DNA of 64,000 bases from Rhodococcus sp. KRD162 (lineage in GTDB: Bacteria > Actinomycetota > Actinomycetes > Mycobacteriales > Mycobacteriaceae). The notes beneath the pieces were generated by a model, which was not told the DNA's origin, searched no databases, and was given only the letters and a program-made list of their open reading frames with translations. The translations under genes were made by a program, and so were the position numbers. This document shows positions 25,750 through 37,332 of the stretch, in pieces. The stretch's first letter is position 1. Each line of letters opens with the position of its first letter. The DNA lies in contig NZ_JABFAU010000014.1 in assembly GCF_017168335.1 (NCBI RefSeq), positions 43,780 through 107,779 of the forward strand, read 5' to 3'.

Positions 25750-26772
25750 TCAGTCGACTCGCGCAGCAACCAACGGCTGCATCGCGGGAATGACGGTTTC
25801 GCCATATGCCTCGAGCGTGGCATCTTTACCGTCGTGCTGTAGGTAAACGCCGAACTGGTCGACTCCGAGAGACCGCAGTTCTTCGAGCCGTTCGACGTGT
25901 TGGCTCGGCGGACCCAGAATGCAGAACCGGTCGATGATCTCGTCGGGAACGAACTCGGTATGAGAGTTGCCCGCCCTGCCGTGTTCGTTGTAGTCGTAAC
26001 CCTGCCGTCCGGCGATGTAGTCGGTCAAAGCCTGGGGGACCCCGGAGCCGTCGGTTCCGTATCGACCCACGAGGTCGGCCACGTGATTGCCGACCATGCC
26101 GCCGAACCATCGACACTGTTCGCGCTGATGCGCGATATCGTCGCCGACGTACGCCGGTGCCGCCACCACGATTTTGACCGATGCCGGATCCCGCCCGGCG
26201 TCGGAGGCTGCGCTGCGAACCCGATCGATGGTCCACTTCGCTATTGCCGGGTCCGCCAACTGCAGGATGAATCCATCGGCGTACTTGCCGGTCAGCTCCA
26301 ACGCTTTCGGACCGTACCCGGCCACGTACACATCCAGCGTCGACTTCGACGCCCACGGAAAACGCACCGAGGTGCCGTTGACCGTGGCGCTCCGTCCGCT
26401 TCCGAGTTCGCGAATGACCTCGACGCTGTCTTTCAGAATGGCCAGCGTCGACGGTTTCCCCGACACGACGCGAACGGCAGAGTCTCCGCGCCCTATTCCA
26501 CACACCGTCCGGTTTCCGAACATGGCGTTGAGCGTTGCAAACGTCGACGCAGTGACGGTCGCATCGCGCGTCAAGGGATTGGTCACCATCGGACCGACCA
26601 CCACATTCCTCGTCGCAGCGAGGATCTGCGAGTAGATCACGTAGGGCTCCTGCCAGAGCACGTGCGAGTCGAAGGTCCAGACGTGAGAGAACCCGCGGTT
26701 CTCCGCGGCGACTGCCAGATCGACAACGCGCGACGCGGGTGGGTTGCATTGCAGCACCAGGCCGAATTCCAT
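25750..26772 (-). CDS. LLM-class flavin/F420-dependent oxidoreductase (CPS_4043-like)
   Basis: A 340-residue bacterial luciferase-like TIM-barrel protein beginning MEFGLVLQCNPPASRVVDLA. AENRGFSHVWTFDSHVLWQE, AATRNVVVGPMVTNPLTRDA and FGNRTVCGIGRGDSAVRVVS are typical of the F420 branch, resembling the CPS_4043 group described as associated with dihydropyrimidinase. It lies 33 bp after dihydropyrimidinase and 37 bp before the carbamoyl hydrolase. No classical NAD(P)-dependent dihydropyrimidine dehydrogenase (PydA or PreA/PreT) is in the window. This protein could therefore catalyse the first, reductive step, using F420H2 that Rhodococcus makes; that is inference. A RutA-type oxygenase role is less likely given the hydantoinase. 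Confidence 0.8.
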   Translation of the reverse strand: MEFGLVLQCNPPASRVVDLAVAAENRGFSHVWTFDSHVLWQEPYVIYSQILAATRNVVVGPMVTNPLTRDATVTASTFATLNAMFGNRTVCGIGRGDSAVRVVSGKPSTLAILKDSVEVIRELGSGRSATVNGTSVRFPWASKSTLDVYVAGYGPKALELTGKYADGFILQLADPAIAKWTIDRVRSAASDAGRDPASVKIVVAAPAYVGDDIAHQREQCRWFGGMVGNHVADLVGRYGTDGSGVPQALTDYIAGRQGYDYNEHGRAGNSHTEFVPDEIIDRFCILGPPSQHVERLEELRSLGVDQFGVYLQHDGKDATLEAYGETVIPAMQPLVAARVD

Positions 26773-26805
26773 GTGGGTAGCACACCAATCTCTTCGAAGT
26801 AGCGG

Positions 26806-28227
26806 TCAGATCAAGTTCTGCGAGAGACCGCGTTTGACGAACCGGCCGTGTCTCTTGACGCCGAGATACTCACCGCGCGAGGCGATGACGGCTCCTCTGC
26901 TCAGCACCGTGTCGACGGCACCGTCGATCTCGTAGCCTTCCCAGGCCGAATAGTCCATGTTCATGTTGTGGGTTCTGCCCACACCGATACTCGTGTGTCC
27001 GCGCGGATCGTAGATGACGACGTCAGCGTCGGCACCCGGAGCGATGATGCCCTTGCGTGGGTACATTCCGAACATGCGTGCCGGTGTCGTCGAACAGACC
27101 TCCACCCACCTCTCGAGGGTGATTCGTCCATCCGCGACGCCCTGATACATCAAGTCCATACGGTGCTCGACGCCGCCTATTCCATTGGGAATCTTCGAGA
27201 AATCATCGAGGCCGAGTTCCTTTTGACCTTTCATGCAGAACGGGCAGTGGTCGGTGGCAACTCCTGCGACATCACCGGTCCGAATGAATTTCCACAGCTC
27301 GTCCTGGTGCCCTTCGGCCCGCGAACGCAGCGGTGTCGAACACACCCACTTGGCACCCTCGAAGCCCGGGGCTCCCAGCTGTTCCTCGAGCGAGAGATAC
27401 AGGTACTGCGGGCAGGTCTCGCCGAACACGTTCTGGCCGCGCCCGCGTGCCCACGCTATCTGCTCGAGCGCCTGCTTCGCCGAAACGTGGACGACATACA
27501 GCGGTGCCCCGGTGACCTCCGCCAGCATGATCGCTCGGTGGGTCGCTTCTTCCTCGAGCTGCCACGGTCGTGAAGCGCCGTGAAAGTAGGGCGAGGTCTC
27601 ACCACGTGCGATGTGCTGCTTGACGAGTTCGTCGATGGCGATCCCGTTCTCGGCGTGCATCATCATCAACGCGCCGGTTCGAGACGCCTCCTGCATCGCG
27701 CGCAAGATCTGTCCGTCGGTCGAGTAGTAGACGCCCGGATAGGCCATGAACAGCTTGAAGGACGAGACCCCCTCCGATATCAGTTCACCCATCGCAGAGA
27801 GGGCATCGTCGTCGACGTCACCGATGATCTGATGGAACCCGTAGTCGACCGCACAATTGCCCGAGGCCTTCTCGTGCCACGCGGCCATCGTGTCCTGAAG
27901 TCGCTGACCGGGAGTTTGAACGGCGAAGTCGACGATCGTCGTCGTACCCCCGAGTGCAGCTGCGCGCGTGCCGGTCTCGAAAGAGTCGGAGGCCGTCGTT
28001 CCGCCGAAAGGCATCTCCATATGTGTGTGCGCATCGACACCGCCGGGAACCACGTACTTTCCGGTGGCGTCGACCACACGGTCGACGCCGGCCGCGAGAT
28101 CGACCCCGAAGGTCGCCGCCCCCGGCGACAGCAGTGCCACGATCTTCTCGCCGTCGATCAGGACATCGATGAGTTGTCGCCCGGTCGGGGACACGACGGT
28201 GCCCCCACTGATCAGCGTGGTCGTCAT
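26806..28227 (-). CDS. Dihydropyrimidinase / D-hydantoinase
   Basis: A 473-residue cyclic amidohydrolase. Metal site motifs: HTHMEMPFGG (about 61-70), the carbamylated Lys in SFKLFMAYPG (about 150), MMHAENG (about 183), VHVSAKQA (about 239) and ATDHCPF (about 315). The ATG at 28227 shares a base with the permease stop; the frame upstream is overlap. It opens the ring of dihydrouracil or dihydrothymine to the N-carbamoyl beta-amino acid. Its neighbours supply uptake and the next two hydrolytic and transamination steps. Confidence 0.92.
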   Translation of the reverse strand: MTTTLISGGTVVSPTGRQLIDVLIDGEKIVALLSPGAATFGVDLAAGVDRVVDATGKYVVPGGVDAHTHMEMPFGGTTASDSFETGTRAAALGGTTTIVDFAVQTPGQRLQDTMAAWHEKASGNCAVDYGFHQIIGDVDDDALSAMGELISEGVSSFKLFMAYPGVYYSTDGQILRAMQEASRTGALMMMHAENGIAIDELVKQHIARGETSPYFHGASRPWQLEEEATHRAIMLAEVTGAPLYVVHVSAKQALEQIAWARGRGQNVFGETCPQYLYLSLEEQLGAPGFEGAKWVCSTPLRSRAEGHQDELWKFIRTGDVAGVATDHCPFCMKGQKELGLDDFSKIPNGIGGVEHRMDLMYQGVADGRITLERWVEVCSTTPARMFGMYPRKGIIAPGADADVVIYDPRGHTSIGVGRTHNMNMDYSAWEGYEIDGAVDTVLSRGAVIASRGEYLGVKRHGRFVKRGLSQNLI

Positions 28228-29537
28228 CAGGTCGCCAGCTTCCCGGTCGGCTCGTGCACCGGACCGGTGAGGTCTGCAGGCAGCCGCTCGTCGACCACGA
28301 CTGTGCCTCGCCACGTGCCCACCAGCCGCATCACGTGATAGATCACGACTGCAGATACAGCACCCAGGGCGATGCCACCGAAGCTCAAACTCCCTACGTT
28401 CCAGGAGAAGTCGGCGATGCCGATGACGAGCGCAACCGCAGCGGTGAACTGATTGATCGGCTTGGAGAAGTCGACCTTGTTGGTGACCCAGATGTGAACG
28501 CCGAGAATTCCGACCAATCCGTACAGCGCAATGGTCACACCGCCCAGAACTCCCGGCGGGATCGATGCGATGACCGCACCCACCTTGGGCGATAGTCCGA
28601 GCAAGATCGCGGCCCCACCGGCAACCCAGTATGCGGCAGTGGAATACACCTTTGTCGCGGCCATGACACCGATGTTCTCGGCATATGTGGTGGTCGCCGA
28701 CCCACCCCCGCTGCCGGCCAGTACGGTCGCGAGACCATCAGCGGCCAAAGCTTTTCCGATGCGGCGATCGTTGTTGATGCCCGTCATGGTGCTGATCGAC
28801 TTCACGTGCCCGATGTTCTCTACGACGAGTACCAACACAACGGGAATGAACATCGGCAGAACCGATAGATGGAACGTCGGAGTAGTGAACTCGGGCATTC
28901 CGATCCAGCTGGCCGCGCCGATCGAGCTGGTGTCGACCTCGCCGCGAGCCAACGCGACGAAGTAACCGATGACCACGCTCAGGAAAATAGCGAGTCGGCC
29001 GATCAGACCACGGAACAACACCAGCGACATCAGCAGCAGCACGAGAACGATGAATGCGGTCACCGCACCTTGCTCGAAGTTGACCTTGGCGGTCGGTGCC
29101 AGATTGAAGCCGACCAGCGCGACTATCGCACCGGTGACCACCGGCGGCATGAGCGATTCGATCCACCCGACCCCGGTGAAATTGACTACTACTCCGATGA
29201 TCAGCAGCAGCAGTCCGACTGTGACGATGCCGCCAAGAGCGCCGCCCATTCCGTACGAGGTCGAGGCGGCAATCGTCGGGGCGATGACGGCGAAACTCGA
29301 TCCCAAGTAACTCGGAAGTCGGTTTCGGGTGATCAGGAGGAACAATATGGTCCCGATACCCGAGAACAGCAAGGTCGTCGCCGGTGGGAATCCGGTCAGT
29401 ACCGGGACGAGAAATGTGGCTCCGAACATGGCGACGACATGTTGCAGGCCGATCCCCACCGTTCGCGGCCAACTCAGCCTTTCGTACGGTGCCACCACGG
29501 CGTAACCAGTCTTCAACTGCCAATCGAAAATCGACAC
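28227..29537 (-). CDS. Uracil/xanthine permease, NCS2 (NAT) family
   Basis: A 436-residue nucleobase:cation symporter with about 14 hydrophobic segments. VGIGLQHVVAMFGATFLVPV is the family's N-terminal signature, and VENIGHVKSIS plus GSGGGSATTTYAENIGVMAA match the substrate-binding region of UraA/RutG. The motif includes the Glu of the NIGxxxxT region. It starts the tightly packed catabolic set, overlapping dihydropyrimidinase by one base. It probably imports uracil, thymine or a related base. Confidence 0.9.
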   Translation of the reverse strand: MSIFDWQLKTGYAVVAPYERLSWPRTVGIGLQHVVAMFGATFLVPVLTGFPPATTLLFSGIGTILFLLITRNRLPSYLGSSFAVIAPTIAASTSYGMGGALGGIVTVGLLLLIIGVVVNFTGVGWIESLMPPVVTGAIVALVGFNLAPTAKVNFEQGAVTAFIVLVLLLMSLVLFRGLIGRLAIFLSVVIGYFVALARGEVDTSSIGAASWIGMPEFTTPTFHLSVLPMFIPVVLVLVVENIGHVKSISTMTGINNDRRIGKALAADGLATVLAGSGGGSATTTYAENIGVMAATKVYSTAAYWVAGGAAILLGLSPKVGAVIASIPPGVLGGVTIALYGLVGILGVHIWVTNKVDFSKPINQFTAAVALVIGIADFSWNVGSLSFGGIALGAVSAVVIYHVMRLVGTWRGTVVVDERLPADLTGPVHEPTGKLAT

Positions 29538-29617
29538 GTGTTTTTCCTTTCGGTTCCCGCGAGTAGTGGAGCAACGCTGCGGTTGTGGGGTCGACGCGAC
29601 TGCGAGATCAGGAAGGA

Positions 29618-30022
29618 TCAGTGAGCTTGCAGAAGCAGGTGATTGATGCGGAAGGCGTTGCCCTCGGGGTCGAGAAGGACCGACTGCCAGGCCCCGTAAT
29701 AAGTGCGTGCCGGTGGCGTCAGACAGGTGCCGCCCGCAGCGACGGCGATCGCGGTCAGCGAATCGACCTGGGCGTCGCTGTCGGCTTCGAATGTCAGGAA
29801 AGAACGGACGCCGGGACCGAGATGCTCGGGAGCCTCGAGATTGAGCATGCCGTACGCCGTGTGGGCGCTGAATCCGAGGATGGTGTCACCGACCCGCATT
29901 CCGCGAAAGTGCTCGGAACGTAATTCGGTCACCTCATCGAACCCGAAGACCCGACGATAGAAATGGCTGAGCGATTCGATGTCGCCGGCGAACACGCTGG
30001 CGAAGGACAGACCTACTGACAT
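29618..30022 (-). CDS. VOC-superfamily (glyoxalase-like) protein
   Basis: A 134-residue vicinal-oxygen-chelate protein with two beta-alpha-beta-beta-beta units: SVFAGDIESLSHFYRRVFGF at 8-27 and the C-terminal WQSVLLDPEGNAFRINHLL with the metal Glu/His pattern. ATG 30022 was chosen; frame is open further but overlaps the ferredoxin gene. It lies 20 bp after the ferredoxin and 80 bp before the permease. VOC proteins may be isomerases, lyases or dioxygenases; its role in this operon is unknown. Confidence 0.8.
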   Translation of the reverse strand: MSVGLSFASVFAGDIESLSHFYRRVFGFDEVTELRSEHFRGMRVGDTILGFSAHTAYGMLNLEAPEHLGPGVRSFLTFEADSDAQVDSLTAIAVAAGGTCLTPPARTYYGAWQSVLLDPEGNAFRINHLLLQAH

Positions 30023-30042
30023 GAGTACACCGATCCTCGATC

Positions 30043-30333
30043 CTAGAGATCGATGACGAGACGACGAGTGAGAGAACGACTGACACAGAGAATGATTCGC
30101 TTCCCCGCTGCTTTGGCACGGTCGGACAACACCGTGTCCCGATGATCGGGTACGCCGGCGAGAACCGTCACCACACAGGCACCGCATTCGCCCTTCGCAC
30201 AGTCGAACTCGGCGTCGGGAACCCGCTCCATCACCACCTCCAGAGCCGAACGGTCGGCCGGCACGGTCACCACCGAACCCGTTCGACGCAACTCGATCTC
30301 GAAGGACGCTGCGTTGTTCTCAGGCACCGTCAT
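30043..30333 (-). CDS. Stand-alone 2Fe-2S ferredoxin, VanB/phthalate dioxygenase reductase C-terminal type
   Basis: A 96-residue plant-type ferredoxin. The cluster ligands are Cys45, Cys50, Cys53 (FDCAKGECGACVVTV) and Cys83 (ILCVSRS). The sequence looks like the detached C-terminal domain of VanB-type reductases, e.g. PDHRDTVLSDRA, with no flavin or NAD domain. It overlaps the upstream dioxygenase by four bases (ATGA). It should serve as an electron carrier for an oxygenase, but 2-oxoglutarate dioxygenases need none, so its partner is a puzzle. Confidence 0.88.
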   Translation of the reverse strand: MTVPENNAASFEIELRRTGSVVTVPADRSALEVVMERVPDAEFDCAKGECGACVVTVLAGVPDHRDTVLSDRAKAAGKRIILCVSRSLTRRLVIDL

Positions 30334-31322
30334 GTCGTGAGCGCAATGGTTTTGGCGAACTTCGATGTCAAATGATCACCGGAGCTGATCGGTGCGTACT
30401 TCGGCTCGCTGCCCTCGTCGACGCAAGTGGGCAAGCATTCGATCATGGCGTCGTAATTGGGCTGATGGAAGAACACGAGCGACATGCGCTGGGTATCGCC
30501 CTTCACATCGGAACGGGGCGTGCGCACCCGGTGCCGCGTCGAAGTCCATCGGTCGTTCGTCCACTGCGCCATCAGATCTCCGATGTTGACCACCAGGGCA
30601 CCCTGCACCACCGGAACCGGCACCCAATCGCCGTCCTTGGTGAACACCTCGAGCCCGCCGGGTGCCTCCTCCTGACGAACGATGGTCAGGCTGCCGTAGT
30701 CGGTGTGTGAGCCTGCGCGCATCTGCCCGGGCTGCGGCGCGTCCGTCAGATGTGGATAGTTGATAGCACGCAGCATGCTGATGTCTCTGTCGATGGCGTC
30801 GTCGAAGTAGTTCGGGTTCAGCCCCAGACCACGAGCGAAGGCGCTCATGATCTTTCGCGACAAGTCGTTCATCGCACGGTAGTAAGTGGTCCAGGCTTGT
30901 TCCATCGTTGCCGGATCCGTCGGCCATTGGTTCGGCAGAAAGTGCGGCCCGGCCACCTCTGCGGAGAAGTACGGATCGGCAGCGTCGAAGTCGACCGGAC
31001 CGACATCGAACTTCTCGTGCAGGTCACGCGGCTGATGAACATCCTCGCTGTACGAGAACGCCTGCTCGCCGAGCGACGAGTAACCGCGGACGGTGTCCGG
31101 ACTCGGCTGCAAGACCCTGCGCTTGACGGATTCGGGCTGAGCGAAGAACGCCTTCGACGTTCGGTACATCGCGTCGATGACATCGGTTGACACGCCGTGA
31201 TTCTCGATCTGGAAGAACCCGATCTCGCGACAAGCGCGGTCGAGCTCGGCGGCGACGGCGGACTTGGCCTCGTCGTCATCGCCGTGCAAAGCCGAAATAT
31301 CGATGATGGGCACCACAGACAT
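30330..31322 (-). CDS. Isopenicillin-N-synthase-type 2-oxoglutarate/Fe(II) dioxygenase (canonical active site)
   Basis: A 330-residue member of the IPNS/2OG-Fe(II) dioxygenase family with DIOX_N followed by the jelly-roll core. The facial triad is complete: His206 and Asp208 (GSHTDYG) and His264 (STRHRVRTP). Arg279-x-Ser281 (QRMSLVFF) is the 2-oxoglutarate-binding pair. I chose ATG 31322, nine bases after AAGGAG; the ATG three codons upstream touches that site. Nearby permease and dihydropyrimidinase suggest it hydroxylates a nucleobase methyl group, as fungal thymine 7-hydroxylase of the same fold does. This is inference. Confidence 0.87.
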   Translation of the reverse strand: MSVVPIIDISALHGDDDEAKSAVAAELDRACREIGFFQIENHGVSTDVIDAMYRTSKAFFAQPESVKRRVLQPSPDTVRGYSSLGEQAFSYSEDVHQPRDLHEKFDVGPVDFDAADPYFSAEVAGPHFLPNQWPTDPATMEQAWTTYYRAMNDLSRKIMSAFARGLGLNPNYFDDAIDRDISMLRAINYPHLTDAPQPGQMRAGSHTDYGSLTIVRQEEAPGGLEVFTKDGDWVPVPVVQGALVVNIGDLMAQWTNDRWTSTRHRVRTPRSDVKGDTQRMSLVFFHQPNYDAMIECLPTCVDEGSEPKYAPISSGDHLTSKFAKTIALTT

Positions 31323-31517
31323 CGTGTTCATCTCCTTGTTCGTCGTCTGTGCCAAGTCTGTGTGCGCCGTCGACGGTCGACAAGGGCCCGGTCGTCCAGC
31401 AGATCCACGCGACCGCTGTCATGTCACGTGAACAGAAACATCTGCGTAACACGGCATTACGCAACCGACTTCGACGGTGCTCTGGTGTTAACAGCCGGAG
31501 GGAGTCGACACCCGAGC
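31323..31517 (-). promoter_or_regulatory. Gap between the two dioxygenase genes
   Basis: 195 bp with no gene. The AT-rich part at about 31425-31470 contains TTACGTAA-like and TGTTTCTG stretches and may hold a promoter for the downstream genes. The only strong element is the AAGGAG ribosome site at the 31322 start. Confidence 0.3.
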
Positions 31518-32504
31518 TCACCTTCGGGGGCGGCGGCCGAATGTCGTCTGGCGCAAGTATTTGTCCGTGAGATGCCGACCGGCGATGAGCGCGTCGTTGG
31601 ACTGCTGCTCGCCGCCCAGCAACGGAGACACCGCGACGTCAGCGTTGGGATGTTGGTAGAAGCTGAACTCGAGGCGCGAACTGTCGAGAGCCAGCGATCG
31701 GTGGGGATTGACAGTCCGGTTCAGGGTCGCCGGCCAGTGGTCGTCGGTCCACTCCGCAAGTAGATCGCCGACCAACACGACGAGCGTCGCCGGGGTGGTC
31801 ATCACTTCGTGCCATTCGCCGTGCCGCCCCAATATCTCCAGGCCACCCGGGGTCGACTCACCGGAGGTCACCGTGAACGCGCCGTAGTCGGTATGGATAC
31901 CCGCCCGCGACTGATGCGGCATCGGCGGCTCCGGCTGCGCTGGATAGTAGAGCGCACGCAGCATGCTCAGTTCGGTGTCGAAGTCACCGACGAAGTGATC
32001 GGCAGACAGACCGAACAGCTCCGCGGTAAGCGACATCAATGCGTCCCCGATCCGCTGCATGTGCCGGTAGTACTGCTCCCACACGGGCCTGAACCCGGTG
32101 GGAAGCGTCGGCCACAGATTCGGGTAGGCCATCGACCCGGCACCCGCTTCGCCCAGCACAGGCGCGTCGACCGGACCGATGTCCATCTTCTCTTTCAAGT
32201 CGCCGTGAGATTCCTCCCCCAACGAGTACGACATCCCCTCCGACCCCAGCCCCCCCAGCCCTGACCACCCCCGCACCTGTTCCGGGGCCGGCTGAGCCAC
32301 GGCGGATTTGGTGCTGTCGGGCAGCAGAAAGAACTGTCTCGACACCGAGTACAACTCCGTCAGCAACGCGGTCGGTATGCCGTGGCCGACAAGGTACGCG
32401 TGTCCTCTACGCGCACAAGCGGTGTCGAGAAGCTCGATCTGGCGTGCCCGAGCACGGGAGCCGAGAGAAATCTCGGAGAGATCGACCGGCGGGATGGATA
32501 ACAC
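31518..32504 (-). CDS. IPNS-type dioxygenase paralogue with degenerate active site
   Basis: A 328-residue homologue of the next gene (30330-31322), alignable along its length (PVWEQYYRHMQRIGDALMSL, TELSMLRALYYPAQPEPPMP, GDLLAEWTDDHW). His204 and Asp206 (IHTDYGA) remain, but the third iron ligand is Asn262 (ATLNRTVNP where the partner has STRHRVRTP). The Arg-x-Ser 2-oxoglutarate pair is RLE (SSRLEFSFY where the partner has QRMSLVFF). The start is GTG 32504; the longer frame is antisense to PucR. It may be inactive alone and pair with the canonical paralogue, or use a different co-substrate. It is divergent from PucR with 51 bp between. Confidence 0.83.
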   Translation of the reverse strand: MLSIPPVDLSEISLGSRARARQIELLDTACARRGHAYLVGHGIPTALLTELYSVSRQFFLLPDSTKSAVAQPAPEQVRGWSGLGGLGSEGMSYSLGEESHGDLKEKMDIGPVDAPVLGEAGAGSMAYPNLWPTLPTGFRPVWEQYYRHMQRIGDALMSLTAELFGLSADHFVGDFDTELSMLRALYYPAQPEPPMPHQSRAGIHTDYGAFTVTSGESTPGGLEILGRHGEWHEVMTTPATLVVLVGDLLAEWTDDHWPATLNRTVNPHRSLALDSSRLEFSFYQHPNADVAVSPLLGGEQQSNDALIAGRHLTDKYLRQTTFGRRPRR

Positions 32505-32555
32505 CCGACTACTGTGCCTGACAGACGGGTCTCCCGCGCGCGGAGGAGGATTGTT

Positions 32556-34013
32556 GTGACCAGCCCGGGCTCCACGGTCGCAGATCTTGCGCTCGCGACC
32601 GGACTCCAGATCGCCACAGCCCCGACCACCTGGGACGCCGTTGTGACGTCGGTGATCGACGCCGACCGAGCCGAGGAGATGCTCTCCCTCGACGGTGCCT
32701 TGGTCCTCGCATCCTGGCAACCGACCCGCCCCAATGGACCGCTGCCCGACCTACCGTCGTTGCTCGAACCACTGATCAGGAAGCACCCGGCGGGGATAGT
32801 CGTCACTCCGTCCCGTCAGGTCAACGCTCCGAGACAAGCGGTGTCACGCGCAGAGCAAGCGCGCGTCTGTCTGATCTGGAATACCGACCACGCGGTCGCC
32901 ACCGATCTGGTCGGCACCCTCGCACGGCTGGTGGCGAAAACGCAGACACCACCTGCACAATCACCTGCCCGATCCGCGGTGCTCGACGTTCTGCACAGAG
33001 CAGATGACCTCGACGAGATGCTGCAAGCGATGGGTCAGGCCCTGCGAGCGACAGTGCGACTGAGCGAGTCCCACTCCTCAGCGGCGACCGAGCACGCCGA
33101 GGAGTTTGCCCTGTCCGGAATCACCGGAACACTGCCCGCACTGGAGATCACCCGCGCTGACCCCTTGCGAGCGGACGAGGCGGCAATGGTCGAGGGCCTG
33201 CTCGCCGTCATCCGGCTGCACAAGAAGCTGCGGGATTCACACGTCGACGACCACGCACTGGAGAGTGCCCGCAACCTCAAGAACATTCTGAGCGAGGACC
33301 TGACCCAGCGAGAGGCCAGCCTGCGGAGGAGTCGGCGGCTGTCCCTGTTTCCCAGGCACCCTGTGGTGTTCCTGGTACTCGAACCGTTCGGCGTATCGGT
33401 CGATATCAGCGGGCTGCACGACCTCTGCACCGCTCTGGCACCGGTTGCATCGAGATTCGATCCGGCCGCAATCACGATCGTCAACGAAGGAGCTCTCGTC
33501 GTGGTGATCACGTCCTCGACGGATCTCGATACCCTCGCGCGGTCCCTGTATCGAGGGGTGCAGGTACCTCTCGCGGTAGGTGTGAGCGATCCGGTGGACG
33601 ATCCACGTAGCTATCCGGAGGCGTTTCGGCAGGCCGCACGCGCGGTAGCCGTGGGGCGCCGAGTCGGCGCGATCAACCGAGTGACGCGGTATCGCGATCT
33701 GGGAGTACTCGGTCTGCTGTACCAGCTGCCCGAGCATGCTCGGCGCAACTTCGTCAACGAGACACTAGGTTCGGTTGCGGACGAGACCCCCGATGGCCTC
33801 GACCAGCGACGCATTCTCCAGGTCCTACGGTCGACGGACTGCAACATTGCAGAATCGGCCCGCGAACTGTTCGTTCATCCCAACACCCTACGCAGCCGAA
33901 TAGCGAAAATCGAAACGGTCACCGGCAAGTTCATGAACGAGCCCGACCGCAGACTCACCATTTTCACCGCATTGTCGATGTTCTCTCTCGACAGCAACGT
34001 CGAAGGCGACTGA
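32556..34013 (+). CDS. PucR-family transcriptional regulator
   Basis: A 485-residue PucR/CdaR-like activator. The N-terminal region (about 1-130) resembles the purine catabolism regulator-like domain; a GGDEF-like middle (about 260-380) follows; the C-terminal HTH_30 domain is clear: ILQVLRSTDCNIAESARELF then VHPNTLRSRIAKIETVTGKF. The start is GTG 32556 with GGAGGA 6 bases upstream. It is divergent from the dioxygenase-ferredoxin-permease-hydantoinase run, 51 bp apart, and should regulate it in response to the nucleobase or a breakdown product. Confidence 0.88.
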   Translation: MTSPGSTVADLALATGLQIATAPTTWDAVVTSVIDADRAEEMLSLDGALVLASWQPTRPNGPLPDLPSLLEPLIRKHPAGIVVTPSRQVNAPRQAVSRAEQARVCLIWNTDHAVATDLVGTLARLVAKTQTPPAQSPARSAVLDVLHRADDLDEMLQAMGQALRATVRLSESHSSAATEHAEEFALSGITGTLPALEITRADPLRADEAAMVEGLLAVIRLHKKLRDSHVDDHALESARNLKNILSEDLTQREASLRRSRRLSLFPRHPVVFLVLEPFGVSVDISGLHDLCTALAPVASRFDPAAITIVNEGALVVVITSSTDLDTLARSLYRGVQVPLAVGVSDPVDDPRSYPEAFRQAARAVAVGRRVGAINRVTRYRDLGVLGLLYQLPEHARRNFVNETLGSVADETPDGLDQRRILQVLRSTDCNIAESARELFVHPNTLRSRIAKIETVTGKFMNEPDRRLTIFTALSMFSLDSNVEGD

Positions 34014-34030
34014 CACATCGAGCCCGCAGG

Positions 34031-36859
<2,829 letters not shown>

Positions 36860-36921
36860 CAGCCTAAAGTGTGACGCGGCCCGCCTGATACCAGGACCTC
36901 GCTGCGCCGTATCCTGACCAC

Positions 36922-37326
36922 GTGGTCATCGTCTCCGTTGTGTTGTTCGTGCTCGCCCTCGTCGTCGGCGCTGTCGCGCTCGCGTCGCTGCTGGGGCGGC
37001 TCCCACGCAACCGCTTCGCCGGTGTTCGCACGGCCGAGGCCATGCGTGACGACGAGACCTTCACCCTCGCCAACCGCGTCGCGGGGCCCACCACCGCCGC
37101 GTCGGCGCTGGTCCTGGCGCTCGGCGCGGTGGCCGCTCTCGCACTGAGCGGCATATCCGCCGTCGTCGCGGTCGTTGTGGCTCTGGTGGCCGCACTGTTC
37201 ATTGCAGCTGCAGGCGGGTCGATCGGAGCCCGCGCCGCAGCGGCCGTCCCTGCGCCCGCCGAGGCCGACGGATGTGGACAGTCCTGCATCTCGTGCAGCC
37301 TCAAGGACGCCTGCCAGCCGAGCTGA
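36922..37326 (+). CDS. SdpI-family membrane protein with Cys-rich tail
   Basis: A 134-residue protein starting at GTG 36922 with about three membrane helices. The SdpI signature [20 protein letters not shown] continuing ANRVAGP lies between helices 1 and 2. The C-terminus [18 protein letters not shown] has four cysteines spaced C-x3-C-x2-C-x5-C, which is unusual for the family. It is followed 6 bp later by the DUF1648 gene; SdpI and DUF1648 domains are often fused or neighbours. SdpI of Bacillus is an immunity/signalling protein; the role here is not known. Confidence 0.75.
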   Translation: MVIVSVVLFVLALVVGAVALASLLGRLPRNRFAGVRTAEAMRDDETFTLANRVAGPTTAASALVLALGAVAALALSGISAVVAVVVALVAALFIAAAGGSIGARAAAAVPAPAEADGCGQSCISCSLKDACQPS

Positions 37327-37332
37327 CCCGCC

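Noticed and set aside
23817..25793. 658-codon open frame on the plus strand
   Set aside because: Lies opposite the aminotransferase and the carbamoyl hydrolase, both with catalytic motifs; a high-GC shadow with no family features.
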